NCBI GenBank assembly: GCA_035041965.1
Contig: JAPYMA010000458.1
Location: 1 to 64,000, forward strand
Origin: Anisakis pegreffii
Lineage: Eukaryota; Nematoda; Chromadorea; Rhabditida; Anisakidae
Length of the DNA: 64,000 nucleotides
Reading direction: 5' to 3'
Positions 1-9,440 of this stretch are shown here, one piece after another. Every line of letters begins with the position of its first letter. Positions within the stretch are counted from its first letter, which is position 1. The position numbers were made by a program, and so were the translations under genes. A model generated the notes under the pieces. That model searched no databases. It saw nothing but the letters and a program-made list of their open reading frames with translations, and had not been told where the DNA came from.

Positions 1-1409
1 GGATCAGATAGGACAATGTCAAAAATATTGTCAACAATCGTGGTTTGTTATGAATGTGATTAATGATTTGATCTTACTCTGTAGTCAGTTGATTTATTCG
101 TTCTCACATTTAGATTCGTTTGCACATTTTAATGAACCATTCTCGGTTATGAATTCAATTTATTTGCAGTGGTCCTGCAACGAGTCAACAGTCACAATAT
201 TATGGAACATCCGCATGGAAGAACGGTCCTGTTTACCTTATGCCCGGAGGAACTACATGGAAGAACGGTCCTCTTTACCTTATACCCGGAGGAACTTTAT
301 ATAATCCACGCCTGCAATCTGGTGGGATTACTGGTAGTCTGTCAAGGCGATATCAGATGATTGGACGACTGAATGGAGTAATGAGCGACAATTCCATGAA
401 TACAATTTGTGTTAAAGTTTGCATGCCCTCTTGCAAACCACAATGTATTGCTAACCCACCAGTTTTACCCGAACCTGTTCCAGTTGTTCCCCAACCAATG
501 CCTGTTCCAGTTGCACCTCAACCTATGCCTATTCCAGTTGCTCCCCAACCAACGCCTGTTCCAGTTGCTCCCCAACCAATGCCTGTTCCAGTTGCTCCTC
601 AACCAATGCCTGTTCCAGTTGCACCTCAACCTATGCCTATTCCAGTTGCTCCCCAACCAACGCCTGTTCCAGTTGCTCCTCAACCAATGCCTGTTCCAGT
701 TGCACCTCAACCTATGCCTATTCCAGTTGCTCCCCAACCAACGCCTGTTCCAGTTGCTCCTCAACCAATGCTTGTTCCAGTTGCACCTCAACCTATGCCT
801 GTTCCAGTTGCTCCCCAACCAATGCCCGCTCCAGTTGCTCAAAGACCTGTCGTATCACAATCCAGAATCTGTATTCAAGTGTGTATGCCCAGTTGTACTC
901 AACAATGCATCAACAGTCAACCACAACCTTCACCCATCGTACCTCAACCTGTCCCTATTGTGCCTGAACCAGTTTCGGTTGTTCCCCAACCAATGCCTGT
1001 TCCAGTTGCACCTCAACCTATGCCTATTCCAGTTGCTCCCCAACCAACGCCTGTTCCAGTTGCTCCCCAACCAATGCCTGTTCCAGTTGCTCCCCAACCA
1101 ATGCCCGCTCCAATTACTCAAAGACCTGTCGTATCACAACCCAGAATCTGCACCGCAGTGTGTATGCCCACATGCAGTCAACAATGCATCAGCAATCAGC
1201 TGCAACCGTCATCCGTCGTACCTGAACCTGTTGTTGTTGCTCCTGAACCAGTTCCAGTTGTTCCTCAACCCATGCCTGTTCCCGTTATTCCTCAACCGAT
1301 GCCACGAATCGTTGTGCCACAACCAAGGATCTGTATTGCCGTTTGCATGCCTACATGCAGTGAGCAGTGCATTATCAGCCAGATAAACCGTCAATCATAC
1401 ATTCATTGA
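1..1409 (+). CDS. Cys/Pro-repeat secreted protein, copy 1 (5' part outside the window)
   Basis: Visible coding exons are 1-42 (end of an exon) and 170-1409 (last exon, stop TGA), joined by an intron 43-169 with a GTTTGT donor and a TTGCAG acceptor. The signal-peptide exon lies before the window and is inferred from copy 2. The last exon encodes a Trp/Asn/Gly-rich lead with two WKNGP..L.PGGT units. Four Cys modules of pattern CxxxCxxxCxxxC follow (for example ICVKVCMPSCKPQC), separated by runs of the nonapeptide VPVAPQPMP and variants; the first run has 12 units. The module style resembles nematode ABU/PQN (pharyngeal/cuticle-lining) proteins, so an extracellular matrix role is inferred from composition only. 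A polyadenylation signal AATAAA is at 1675-1680. The alternative reading frames open across the repeats are by-products of the 27-bp period. Confidence 0.85.
500..840 (+). repeat. 27-bp coding minisatellite in copy 1
   Basis: Twelve units of 27 bp each encode the nonapeptide VPVAPQPMP or a variant (IPVAPQPTP, VPVAPQPML). Units alternate so that a partial 81-bp higher-order period (MP, TP, MP) is visible. A shorter array of the same unit follows at about 985-1105. Length in multiples of 27 keeps the frame open whatever the copy number. Confidence 0.95.
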
Positions 1410-2076
1410 AGCTCAGGCAGTCTACCTGTTCAGATTCCGTTATGGACCGATCGATCACTTGCACACCAATGCCTGTCATCAGACATTTGATGTCAACGCG
1501 TTCACATTTTGTTGATTTTTAATTTGTCGACTCAAATGACATTCAGTGCAAACAATTATTTTGTGAACATTTCCTTGAACAGTTTTTACAAACCGAAAGA
1601 ACCATTATGTGTTTGTTGCAACTGTGTTTTTTTGTATATACAGCAACTACGAATATCATCATAAACAATGGCTGAATAAATTTTTGATATGTCTTTTCTT
1701 GTAAAGTAATTCAACTTTGCACTGAACATCGATCTTAGTTGTGTTGCACAATTGGAACATGATTCCTTGATTCAAAGTGAAATTCAACTTGTGATATTAT
1801 ACCTCATTCAAGGTTGACCTTCATCGAATGCTCTAAAATGTTATGGAAATTCAATCGTACCCGAAGTAATTGGTCGAATTTTTTGGACACTTGTCCCACC
1901 TCAATTGCTCGTTTCCATGTTCATTGACAGCAGTTAGGACAGAATTTTATTCATGACACTACAACGCCTCATAATTCTTCAAAAAATTTTAGAGCCGTCA
2001 TTCGCGATTGTCTCTTTAACAGTGACGCCGTAACACTTATTTGTGCACGATCGCTGTTGACACAAGAGACGACTTT
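1410..2076. other. 3' flanks of convergent genes, no further gene seen
   Basis: This holds the 3' UTR of copy 1 with AATAAA at 1675-1680, and the 3' end of the minus-strand peptide gene, whose AATAAA reads as TTTATT at 1946-1951 on the plus strand. The two transcripts converge here. Confidence 0.6.
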
Positions 2077-2686
2077 TTATTGAGGAGTTATCCATCCGGT
2101 AACTTGCATCCTCTGGTCAGCGTTCTTGTTTGATGAACTAGGCTTTGGCAGATTTGCGCCCCATCCACTTCCTGATGATCCTCCAAAACTTCCTTTCGCC
2201 GAGCTGCTCCAACCAGCATCTGAAGATCCACCCCATCCACCTGCTGCTTCATTTGGTACCGCATCTTAAAAGAATGTTTGACGGAAACAGCTTCTTAATC
2301 ATATCGTTGATCATATCGTCGTGGGTAAGAATGGAACATCAACACTTTTATCGCATTGAATTTGAGATTTCACATTGCTTTTCCGATCTCAAAATATCAT
2401 TCTGTGAGATGTTGGATAGATTCATGAAAGCTTTTTGTTCCATATTGTATAAGGCGTTCTGATCGAGCAGAATTGGCGTATCTGTTTGCAGTTCAACAGT
2501 ATATGTTTTCCCTCTTGGAAGCGATGAATAAATTGCCGACTTCTCTAATTGAACAGGTTGTGTAATGAGTAGTTCCAGAAACTCTATTTTTGCGCAAGTT
2601 TCGAGCAAGTAAATGCAAAACTTACAGGTTATCAGGATCCCAGCAATCAGGACGAAAACTGCGACTGATTTGATTTGGGAAACCAT
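2077..2686 (-). CDS. Small secreted Gly/Ser/Trp-rich peptide A
   Basis: Exon 1 is 2686-2626 (ATG, 61 nt), with a GTAAGT donor. Exon 2 is 2264-2077, after a TTTTAAG acceptor, and ends in TAA. Phases agree and give 82 residues. Residues 1-20 form a signal peptide (MVSQIKSVAVFVLIAGILIT). The mature peptide is Gly/Ser/Trp-rich (GGWGGSSDAGWSSS, then GSGWGANLPKPSSS) and ends in a short GWITPQ tail; there is no cysteine. A TATATAAG box reads on this strand at 2741-2734, about 50 bp before the ATG. The gene is the inverted paralog of the one at 3405-4007. I do not recognise the family. The composition suits a cuticle/matrix component or a nematode Gly-rich antimicrobial-type peptide, and neither is shown. 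The longer open frame running on through the intron is not the product I favour. Confidence 0.8.
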
Positions 2687-2830
2687 ATCGACCGGAGCAA
2701 ATGAGAGGATGTTCGTGAAGTGTATCATGTCGACTTATATACCCATTCGTGTGACACTCAGAGCATTATCATTTTTCGAGGTATCACAAAAATATGCTGC
2801 ATTCAGTATGACGACGTTCATTATCATGTA
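2687..2830 (-). promoter_or_regulatory. Proximal promoter of peptide A, conserved with peptide B
   Basis: About 140 bp upstream of the ATG match the corresponding bases before peptide B. The shared parts, in order, are a block with GTGATACCTCGAAAAATGATA, then CTCTGAGTGTCA, a TATA box (2734-2741), and a leader around CACTTCACGAACATCC. The block contains TGATAA, the core bound by nematode GATA factors of gut and epidermis; use of that site is inferred. Confidence 0.6.
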
Positions 2831-3279
2831 ACCAATTGAACATTAACCGGCAATTCTATCACAGTGAATGTTCATTCATGCAAACAAACAATTACTCCTG
2901 AATAGATGAACGGGATTCCACGACACGATTACATGTTAATGTAGCACAATTCAAGTTTTTCTCATCACTACTATATGTCATGGTGAGAGCTTATATCATT
3001 ATGATACTATTCTAATCGTGATCTGGTGGTACTCTTGATGTTTGACTGATCCTATCAGCCTTTAAACAATGGAGAAGGAAATTTTGAATGTCAGCAATAC
3101 CAGTTTGTTAATGCACCGAAACACCCATTCATGAGTGTGAAATAATGCAGCAAATGTGAGCAATGACAGAGCAGTAGGTTTTAATTTCTGAATCTATTGC
3201 TAACACTATGGCAAAAGGAACAGCACCATATTCCCTCCCCAGTGCATCTCAGAAATTGGAACCAAGCAACAATTACTAT

Positions 3280-3404
3280 CTTACTGAATGTGGCATATTT
3301 TTTGTGATACCTCGAAAAATGATAATACTCTGAGTGTCAAAGGAATGAGTATATATGTCGACGTGATACACTTCACGAACATCCACTCATTCGCTCTGGT
3401 CGAT
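3280..3404 (+). promoter_or_regulatory. Proximal promoter of peptide B
   Basis: This is the mirror image of the promoter of peptide A: the same GTGATACCTCGAAAAATGATA block, CTCTGAGTGTCA, TATATATG at 3350-3357, and a leader up to the ATG at 3405. The two promoters fire away from each other across a spacer of about 450 bp. Confidence 0.6.
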
Positions 3405-4007
3405 ATGGTTTCCCAATCCACATCAGTCGCAGTCTTCTTCCTGATTGTTGGTATTCTGATAAGCTGTAAGTTTATCGTTGTTAGCATAAGACTTGTACAA
3501 AATAGCGTTTCGGAAACTCAATCTTTTGCGACCTGTCCAATTAGGGACGTCGGCAATATAATTTATTTCTCAAAGAGTGAAACGATTAAAGTTAACTTCC
3601 AATCATTTAGGCCAATTTTGATTGACCAGAACTTACTGCTACAATGCTGAAGAAACAGCTCCTCTGAATCTACCCAATATCTCGCCAGACAATTTTTTTG
3701 ATGTAGGAAAAACAATGTAAAAGCTCAAGATCGATGTGTTTCAACAAACAGCGGTAATAAAGTGTTCCACACTTACCCGTGATCTAGAAGTTGTTTCAAT
3801 CAATTATTCTTTTAAGATGCGGCACCGAGTAATGCAGCAGGTGGATGGGGTGGATCATCAGATGCTGGTTGGAGCAGCTCAGCGAAAGGAAGTTTTGGAG
3901 GATCATCAGGAAGTGGCTGGGGCGCAAATCTGCCAAAGCCTAGTTCATCAAACAAGAACGCTGACCAGAAAATGCAAATTACAGGCTGGATTACAGTGCC
4001 GCAGTGA
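3405..4007 (+). CDS. Small secreted Gly/Ser/Trp-rich peptide B
   Basis: Exon 1 is 3405-3465 with a GTAAGT donor; exon 2 is 3817-4007, ending in TGA. This gives 83 residues. There is a signal peptide at residues 1-20 (MVSQSTSVAVFFLIVGILIS), then the same Gly/Ser/Trp body as peptide A and a GWITVPQ tail, one residue longer. Over the central stretch of about 120 nt the two genes differ only at a few synonymous sites, which points to purifying selection or gene conversion. AATAAA is at 4064-4069. Other open frames here are larger but have no signal peptide and ignore the matched splice sites. The family is not recognised. Confidence 0.82.
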
Positions 4008-4387
4008 TGAACTCTACACATTTTTGTGATGTGATTGATTTTGATGAGTGCGAACAGTACAGGAATAAAATCATGTTTACCTACACGTTAGGCGTTATCA
4101 CCAGAGCCTATTACGAAAGCACAACTGCTAAAAGAAAACAATAGAGTGTTAATTTCGTAATCTTGTCAATAATATCTAGTATCCAATCTATCAGTGTAAC
4201 ATTTTTTGCGATTTGAGGATTGAAAAGTGATCGGTGGAATGTGGACTGACCAAACCAAGAGGTACATATATCCAACGCAGTCAGTGCATCTTTTTTAACA
4301 ATGTATCTTCTTCACAAAGTCTTTCTTAAGCCAAATATTGTTTGCGTATTTTATTAGAGTACCGTCAAACTAGTCACTCCAATCCTC

Positions 4388-4396
4388 TATATAAAT
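4388..4396 (+). promoter_or_regulatory. TATA box of Cys/Pro-repeat gene copy 2
   Basis: TATATAAAT lies 59 bp before the ATG at 4455, which would place transcription start near 4420. Confidence 0.6.
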
Positions 4397-4454
4397 CCCA
4401 GAAATTCCACTGTCCAATATCGACATCGTTCACCAACACATCATCCTCATCAAG

Positions 4455-6256
4455 ATGAACACAGCGCTTATCATTCTCTCCATATTAGCCAATCTGTTCA
4501 GCATCGGTTCAGCTCAGGTATCTGGAACGTCCATTCATTTGAGTCCATATCTATCACTATTCCTGTCAAATATCTCTCACTCTTCATGCCTCTTTACCTC
4601 GACCCTTTAGCACATTGGTCTCCTCAAAAATTGTTAGTTTGAATGGCATGGAAGCAAGGTCTCGAACCTGTTAATGAAGATTCATCTATTACCATAGAAG
4701 GCAAATCACCATGCACCTCGCCAAAAAGGATTCCATCATTCAAACAATTCATCTTATTATATTTAGATTTATATTGTAGCTCAAGCGCTGTTTAATATGC
4801 AGTTTGCTTCAGCAATATCAAATTCAGCAGCAAGATCCATCATGCGTGAATAGATGTACGCTGCAATGCGTTGCGGATCAGATAGGACAATGTCAAAAAT
4901 ATTGTCAACAATCGTGGTTTGTTATGAATGTGATTAATGATTTGATCTTACTCTGTAGTCAGTTGATTTATTCGTTCTCACATTTAGATTCGTTTGCACA
5001 TTTTAATGAACCATTCTCGGTTATGAATTCAATTTATTTGCAGTGGTCCTGCAACGAGTCAACAGTCACAATATTATGGAACATCCGCATGGAAGAACGG
5101 TCCTGTTTACCTTATGCCCGGAGGAACTACATGGAAGAACGGTCCTCTTTACCTTATACCCGGAGGAACTTTATATAATCCACGCCTGCAATCTGGTGGG
5201 ATTACTGGTAGTCTGTCAAGGCGATATCAGATGATTGGACGACTTAATGGAGTAATGAGCGACAATTCCATGAATACAATTTGTGTTAAAGTTTGCATGC
5301 CCTCTTGCAAACCACAATGTATTGCTAACCCACCAGTTTTACCCGAACCTGTTCCAGTTGTTTCCCAACCAATGCCTGTTCCAGTTGCACCTCAACCTAT
5401 GCCTATTCCAGTTGCTCCCCAACCAACGCCTGTTCCAGTTGCTCCTCAACCAATGCCTGTTCCAGTTGCACCTCAACCTATGCCTATTCCAGTTGCTCCC
5501 CAACCAACGCCTGTTCCAGTTGCTCCTCAACCAATGCCTGTTCCAGTTGCACCTCAACCTATGCCTATTCCAGTTGCTCCCCAACCAACGCCTGTTCCAG
5601 TTGCTCCTCAACCAATGCTTGTTCCAGTTGCACCTCAACCTATGCCTGTTCCAGTTGCTCCCCAACCAATGCCCGCTCCAGTTGCTCAAAGACCTGTCGT
5701 ATCACAATCCAGAATCTGTATTCAAGTGTGTATGCCCAGTTGTACTCAACAATGCATCAACAGTCAACCACAACCTTCACCCATCGTACCTCAACCTGTC
5801 CCTATTGTGCCTGAACCAGTTTCGGTTGTTCCCCAACCAATGCCTGTTCCAGTTGCACCTCAACCTATGCCTATTCCAGTTGCTCCCCAACCAACGCCTG
5901 TTCCAGTTGCTCCCCAACCAATGCCTATTCCAGTTGCTCCCCAACCAATGCCCGCTCCAATTACTCAAAGACCTGTCGTATCACAACCCAGAATCTGCAC
6001 CGCAGTGTGTATGCCCACATGCAGTCAACAATGCATCAGCAATCAGCTGCAACCTTCACCCGTCGTACCTGAACCTGTTGTTGTTGCTCCTGAACCAGTT
6101 CCAGTTGTTCCTCAACCCATGCCTGTTCCCGTTATTCCTCAACCGATGCCACGAATCGTTGTGCCACAACCAAGGATCTGTATTGCCGTTTGCATGCCTA
6201 CATGCAGTGAGCAGTGCATTATCAGCCAGATAAACCGTCAATCATACATTCATTGA
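4455..6256 (+). CDS. Cys/Pro-repeat secreted protein, copy 2 (complete)
   Basis: The exons are 4455-4517, 4813-4916 and 5044-6256; phases agree and give 459 residues. Exon 1 is exactly a signal peptide (MNTALIILSILANLFSIGSA). Exon 2 carries two CxxxCxxxC units seven residues apart (SCVNRCTLQC and CQKYCQQSC, the last Cys split by the intron). Exon 3 has a Trp/Gly/Asn-rich lead, then four CxxxCxxxCxxxC modules separated by nonapeptide runs (11 units in the first run, one fewer than copy 1). The regular cysteines suggest disulphide cross-linking between Pro-rich spacers, as in nematode ABU/PQN cuticle-lining proteins; that family link is by pattern only. AATAAA is at 6522-6527. Translation starts at the first ATG after the TATA box. 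Confidence 0.88.
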
Positions 6257-6750
6257 AGCTCAGGCAGTCTACCTGTTCAGACTCCGTTATGGACCGATCG
6301 ATCACTTGCACACCAATGCCTGTCATCAGACATTTGATGTCAACGCGTTCACATTTTGTTGATTTTTAATTTGTCGACTCAAATGACATTCAGTGCAAAC
6401 AATTATTTTGTGAACATTTCTTTGAACAGTTTTTACAAACCGAAAGAACCATTATGTGTTTGTTGCAACTGTGTTTTTTTGTATATACAGCAACTACGAA
6501 TATCACCATAAACAATGGCTGAATAAATTTTTGATATGTCTTTTCTTGTAAAGTAATTCAACTTTGCACTGAACATCGATCTTAGTTGTGTTGCACAATT
6601 GGAACAAGCTTCCTTGATTCAAAGTGAAATTCAACTTGTGATATTATACCTCATTCAAGGTTGACCTTCATCGAATGCTCTAAAATGTTATGGAAATTCA
6701 ATCGTACCCGAAGTAATTGGTCGAATTTTTTGGACACTTGCAACACCTCA
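4875..6750 (+). repeat. Direct segmental duplication, right copy
   Basis: This matches 1-1902, offset 4874 before the repeat array and 4847 after it. The copy includes UTR and flank, so it arose as DNA rather than by retroposition: the intron is retained. Confidence 0.95.
5372..5690 (+). repeat. 27-bp coding minisatellite in copy 2
   Basis: Eleven 27-bp units, arranged at first as three 81-bp blocks (MP, TP, MP endings). A second short array lies at about 5845-5952. One unit fewer than in copy 1 accounts for the whole length difference between the two genes. Confidence 0.95.
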
Positions 6751-7695
6751 ATCATGATTGGCGTTAGATCAAGGGAGCCATTCGGAGAGTGTTCGTTCAT
6801 TCGTAGTCGGGTGTTGTGGATCGCGTTGTTGGTTGTTGCGGTTATCTTTCGAGGACTTCAGTGTGGCAGTCGCAATGCGTCGTCAAATGGAAGAAATTTT
6901 CATTCCGTTGAATTTTTCTTGAGATGAATGAAACTCACATGTTGTAGATGCAACCATTAGCACGAGGAAGAGAGTGGACTAGCGAATCTGTGTTGCCAGT
7001 TTATCGCGAATCAGTTGGAGTGATGAGGAGCTCTCTTCGTAGAGTTTATATGCAGTCCTCATAAATGCTTTTTATCCTCCGAGACAGTGAAAAAATGGCA
7101 TTCTTTTCAGAATCCTTCACCGTTTTGCCATTCACTGTATGTTTGGCAAATAAAACCGTGAAATCGTCGCAATGTCATATTCAATAGCAAATTTCACACC
7201 TCGATGAATGTGCCTTTTTATCTCCAAGTTATAATATATGACATTGGCTTATTGAAGATCTAAACTCTTTTGTTAGTGCATTTGAAAGCAACCCTCAAAC
7301 TTTTTCAATAATGTTCTATCAATTCAAATCGCAATGCAAACCTGTTATCGAAAATTCCTAATCAAAAAATCATCGGTTTTAACCCACAATTGAAAATGCT
7401 CAGGTATATCTTGCAGGCGCTTATGAAAAACGCTTGGTGCGATCAAGGTTTCAATGCGAAGATCGTTAGCAAAGCACGCTCTTAACACTTGCATGAACTG
7501 AGTTCATTGATAATGGACAATTTGGAAGATAATCTTTGTAAAGTGCATTGTAATGAGGTGATATGAAACAACGTGATGGTGTCTAATGTTGTTGCTCTGA
7601 TCAGATCGCATTCCATTCAATTAAAATCAATAGCAATCACTGTCATCATCATTCTTGTATTACGATCATTGTGTTATTGTATGAGCAATTATGAA

Positions 7696-7760
7696 ACAAT
7701 ATTTATATATACGTATATATAACTTATATATAGACATATATTATATTTATATATCCTTCT
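7696..7760. repeat. TA-rich low-complexity patch
   Basis: Imperfect runs of ATAT/TATATA over about 65 bp. Confidence 0.85.
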
Positions 7761-9170
7761 ATATCCTGTTCACATATCTCTTCTCTTAAAGTTACAATCG
7801 ATCTAAGTATGTGTGAATGCATGCACATATCATGGGATGCCCTTCAACTGACAATGAAATTTATGATCGATCAATTACCATCGTTCAAAAGTGTGAGCTG
7901 TGACGTTCATATCTAATGAATATTGTAGTTAATGCTGTTTACGACAGGGATTAAGTACTCCGTTAGTAATGCTGATGAAAACTGTTTGAAAATTCGGTGA
8001 CATCATGATTTCGTGAATCCTAATCCATGATTGTATTAAGAGGATTGAGGTAATGAGCAATTTGAAAAGTAATATTGAAGGATTTTGGTGAGTACAATTA
8101 AGAAGGGTAAGATTTTTTAATGAATACTTGTTAACGTCACGTTCAGAAATCTTTCCAACTAATAAATTCAACATCATCAGGAATGGAGTTATTTTCGAGC
8201 TATGCACTGAATAGTTTAGTTTCAACATTATAGCAATTCCAGTCATGATGAATGATTTGTCAGTTTACTGAGGGTACGTTAAATGGCTAAAATTATATCT
8301 CTTTTCTGATACATTAGTGGGATCGTTTTGTTGATGTAACACTAAAAATTTACAGATTAGCGATGAAATAAAAACAAATTTCCAATCACATGACGTGATG
8401 TGGAGCAGCTTGAAACAGGCTTTTTCGATTGGAATGAAACAAATTAGAAGTGAAATCGCTGAATATATCATGTGATTATTACATGATTACCGATGAGTTG
8501 TCATTTGTGCACAGTGATTAATCGAGCAGTTGCATTGGTGTGTTTGATGCGCTAACACAAACAACTAACATATTGACCATTGAAACGAATCAACGATCAC
8601 TCTGTTTTCATTTCATCAAAAAGTCAGTCATTGAAATTCCCTTATTCATTTCTTCGAAGGAACAATCTTTGCAAGAGCCTTAATACGAAACGGAAGCAAT
8701 TGCAATTCAATTGATGTGGTAATTTTGTGAGTGCGAAAACGTTAGTGGCACTTTAAAGAAGGCACCGTTCAACTTTTATGAGTATCGTCGATAATTACCC
8801 GCTAATTGCTACTGTTCATATTGTACGATCAAAGTGTGAATTCTCGCAGTGAACAAATAGTAATAAGTGCTCTTCAAATCCCCAACAGTTCAAATAAGCA
8901 GTGCCGCCATCGTCATGCAACTAGTGGGCGATTTGTTGATGAATTCAGAATGGCAGTAAAGCCTTTTCCGATTTATGGCTGCAGAAGTCATGATTTCATC
9001 AGGTTTTGTACATCGTTAGCTGGGCTGACTCAGAGAGGCAATGACTAGCAAAAAATGCTGAATGCTCATGGAATTTATACGAGGAGGAGCGACGTTACAG
9101 GAATAATAGATGAACAAAAAGCAACGGTAGAATTGAATTGATGGCGTTAGGAGAGCGCTGAACAACAATC

Positions 9171-9190
9171 GACTCGACTCGACTCGACTC
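9171..9190. repeat. Four tandem GACTC units
   Basis: A perfect 5-bp tandem repeat, 250 bp upstream of the receptor start codon. Confidence 0.95.
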
Positions 9191-9440
9191 GCTCTGAGAG
9201 TGCTTTCAAAACCGGTCTGTTTCGGTGAGACTTTGTCGCATTCATAAGACCAACTATATGATCGCAACACAGTGTTAGTGATTCGATAGGAAAAGATTTT
9301 TTAGGTTGATCGTGATAACTCTCGTATCGTATACCACTGCGTCACTCACACCGAATTGCCGTTATTGTCACCGCTATTATTTACCATCTATTGTGGCGTT
9401 CTCTGTTCAATTATTCGTGCTTTACACGGATGGCATATTG

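Larger units (their letters stand above)
1..1902 (+). repeat. Direct segmental duplication, left copy
   Basis: Bases from 1 onward match bases from 4875 onward, covering coding exons, the intron and about 490 bp of 3' flank. Similarity stops near 1900 (left) and 6750 (right). I counted only about ten substitutions plus one 27-bp length difference, so the copies are well over 99% identical outside the repeat array. The left boundary is outside the window. Confidence 0.95.
2070..2830. repeat. Inverted duplication, left arm
   Basis: This segment is the reverse complement of about 3280-4010: promoter, exon 1, intron and exon 2 all match in order. Exons and promoters are clearly more alike than the introns (361 and 351 nt), which have drifted. 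The spacer between the arms, about 2831-3279, shows no gene. Confidence 0.9.
6751..9440. other. Intergenic region, no supported gene
   Basis: The open frames here are short and without signal peptide or splice support. The region holds a TA-rich patch at about 7696-7760 and four GACTC units at 9171-9190. The last few hundred bases should contain the promoter of the receptor gene, but I see no clear TATA box or trans-splice site. Confidence 0.6.

Noticed and set aside
465..842. Antisense Trp/Asn/Arg-rich open frame (also 5339-5689)
   Set aside because: It is the complement of the same repeat, with no start context and repeated composition only.
409..1386. Long Leu/Phe/Asn/Gln-rich open frame overlapping the Cys/Pro gene in another frame (also 5283-6233)
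   Set aside because: The 27-bp repeat keeps all frames open; the frame lacks a signal peptide and splice support, whereas the chosen frame joins exactly to the upstream exons.
2348..2728. Longer open frame of peptide A reading through the intron, and the similar one of peptide B (3288-3650)
   Set aside because: The aligned intron bases fall in different frames in the two genes, so the read-through protein is not conserved; the splice sites are.
4640..4725. tRNA-like B-box (GGTTCGAGACC on the minus strand) with an A-box-like stretch
   Set aside because: It lies in the intron of the Cys/Pro gene; acceptor and T stems do not pair, so it is taken as chance.
7929..8246. Minus-strand open frame of 105 codons
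   Set aside because: Composition is random-like, with no domain, signal peptide or splice partners.
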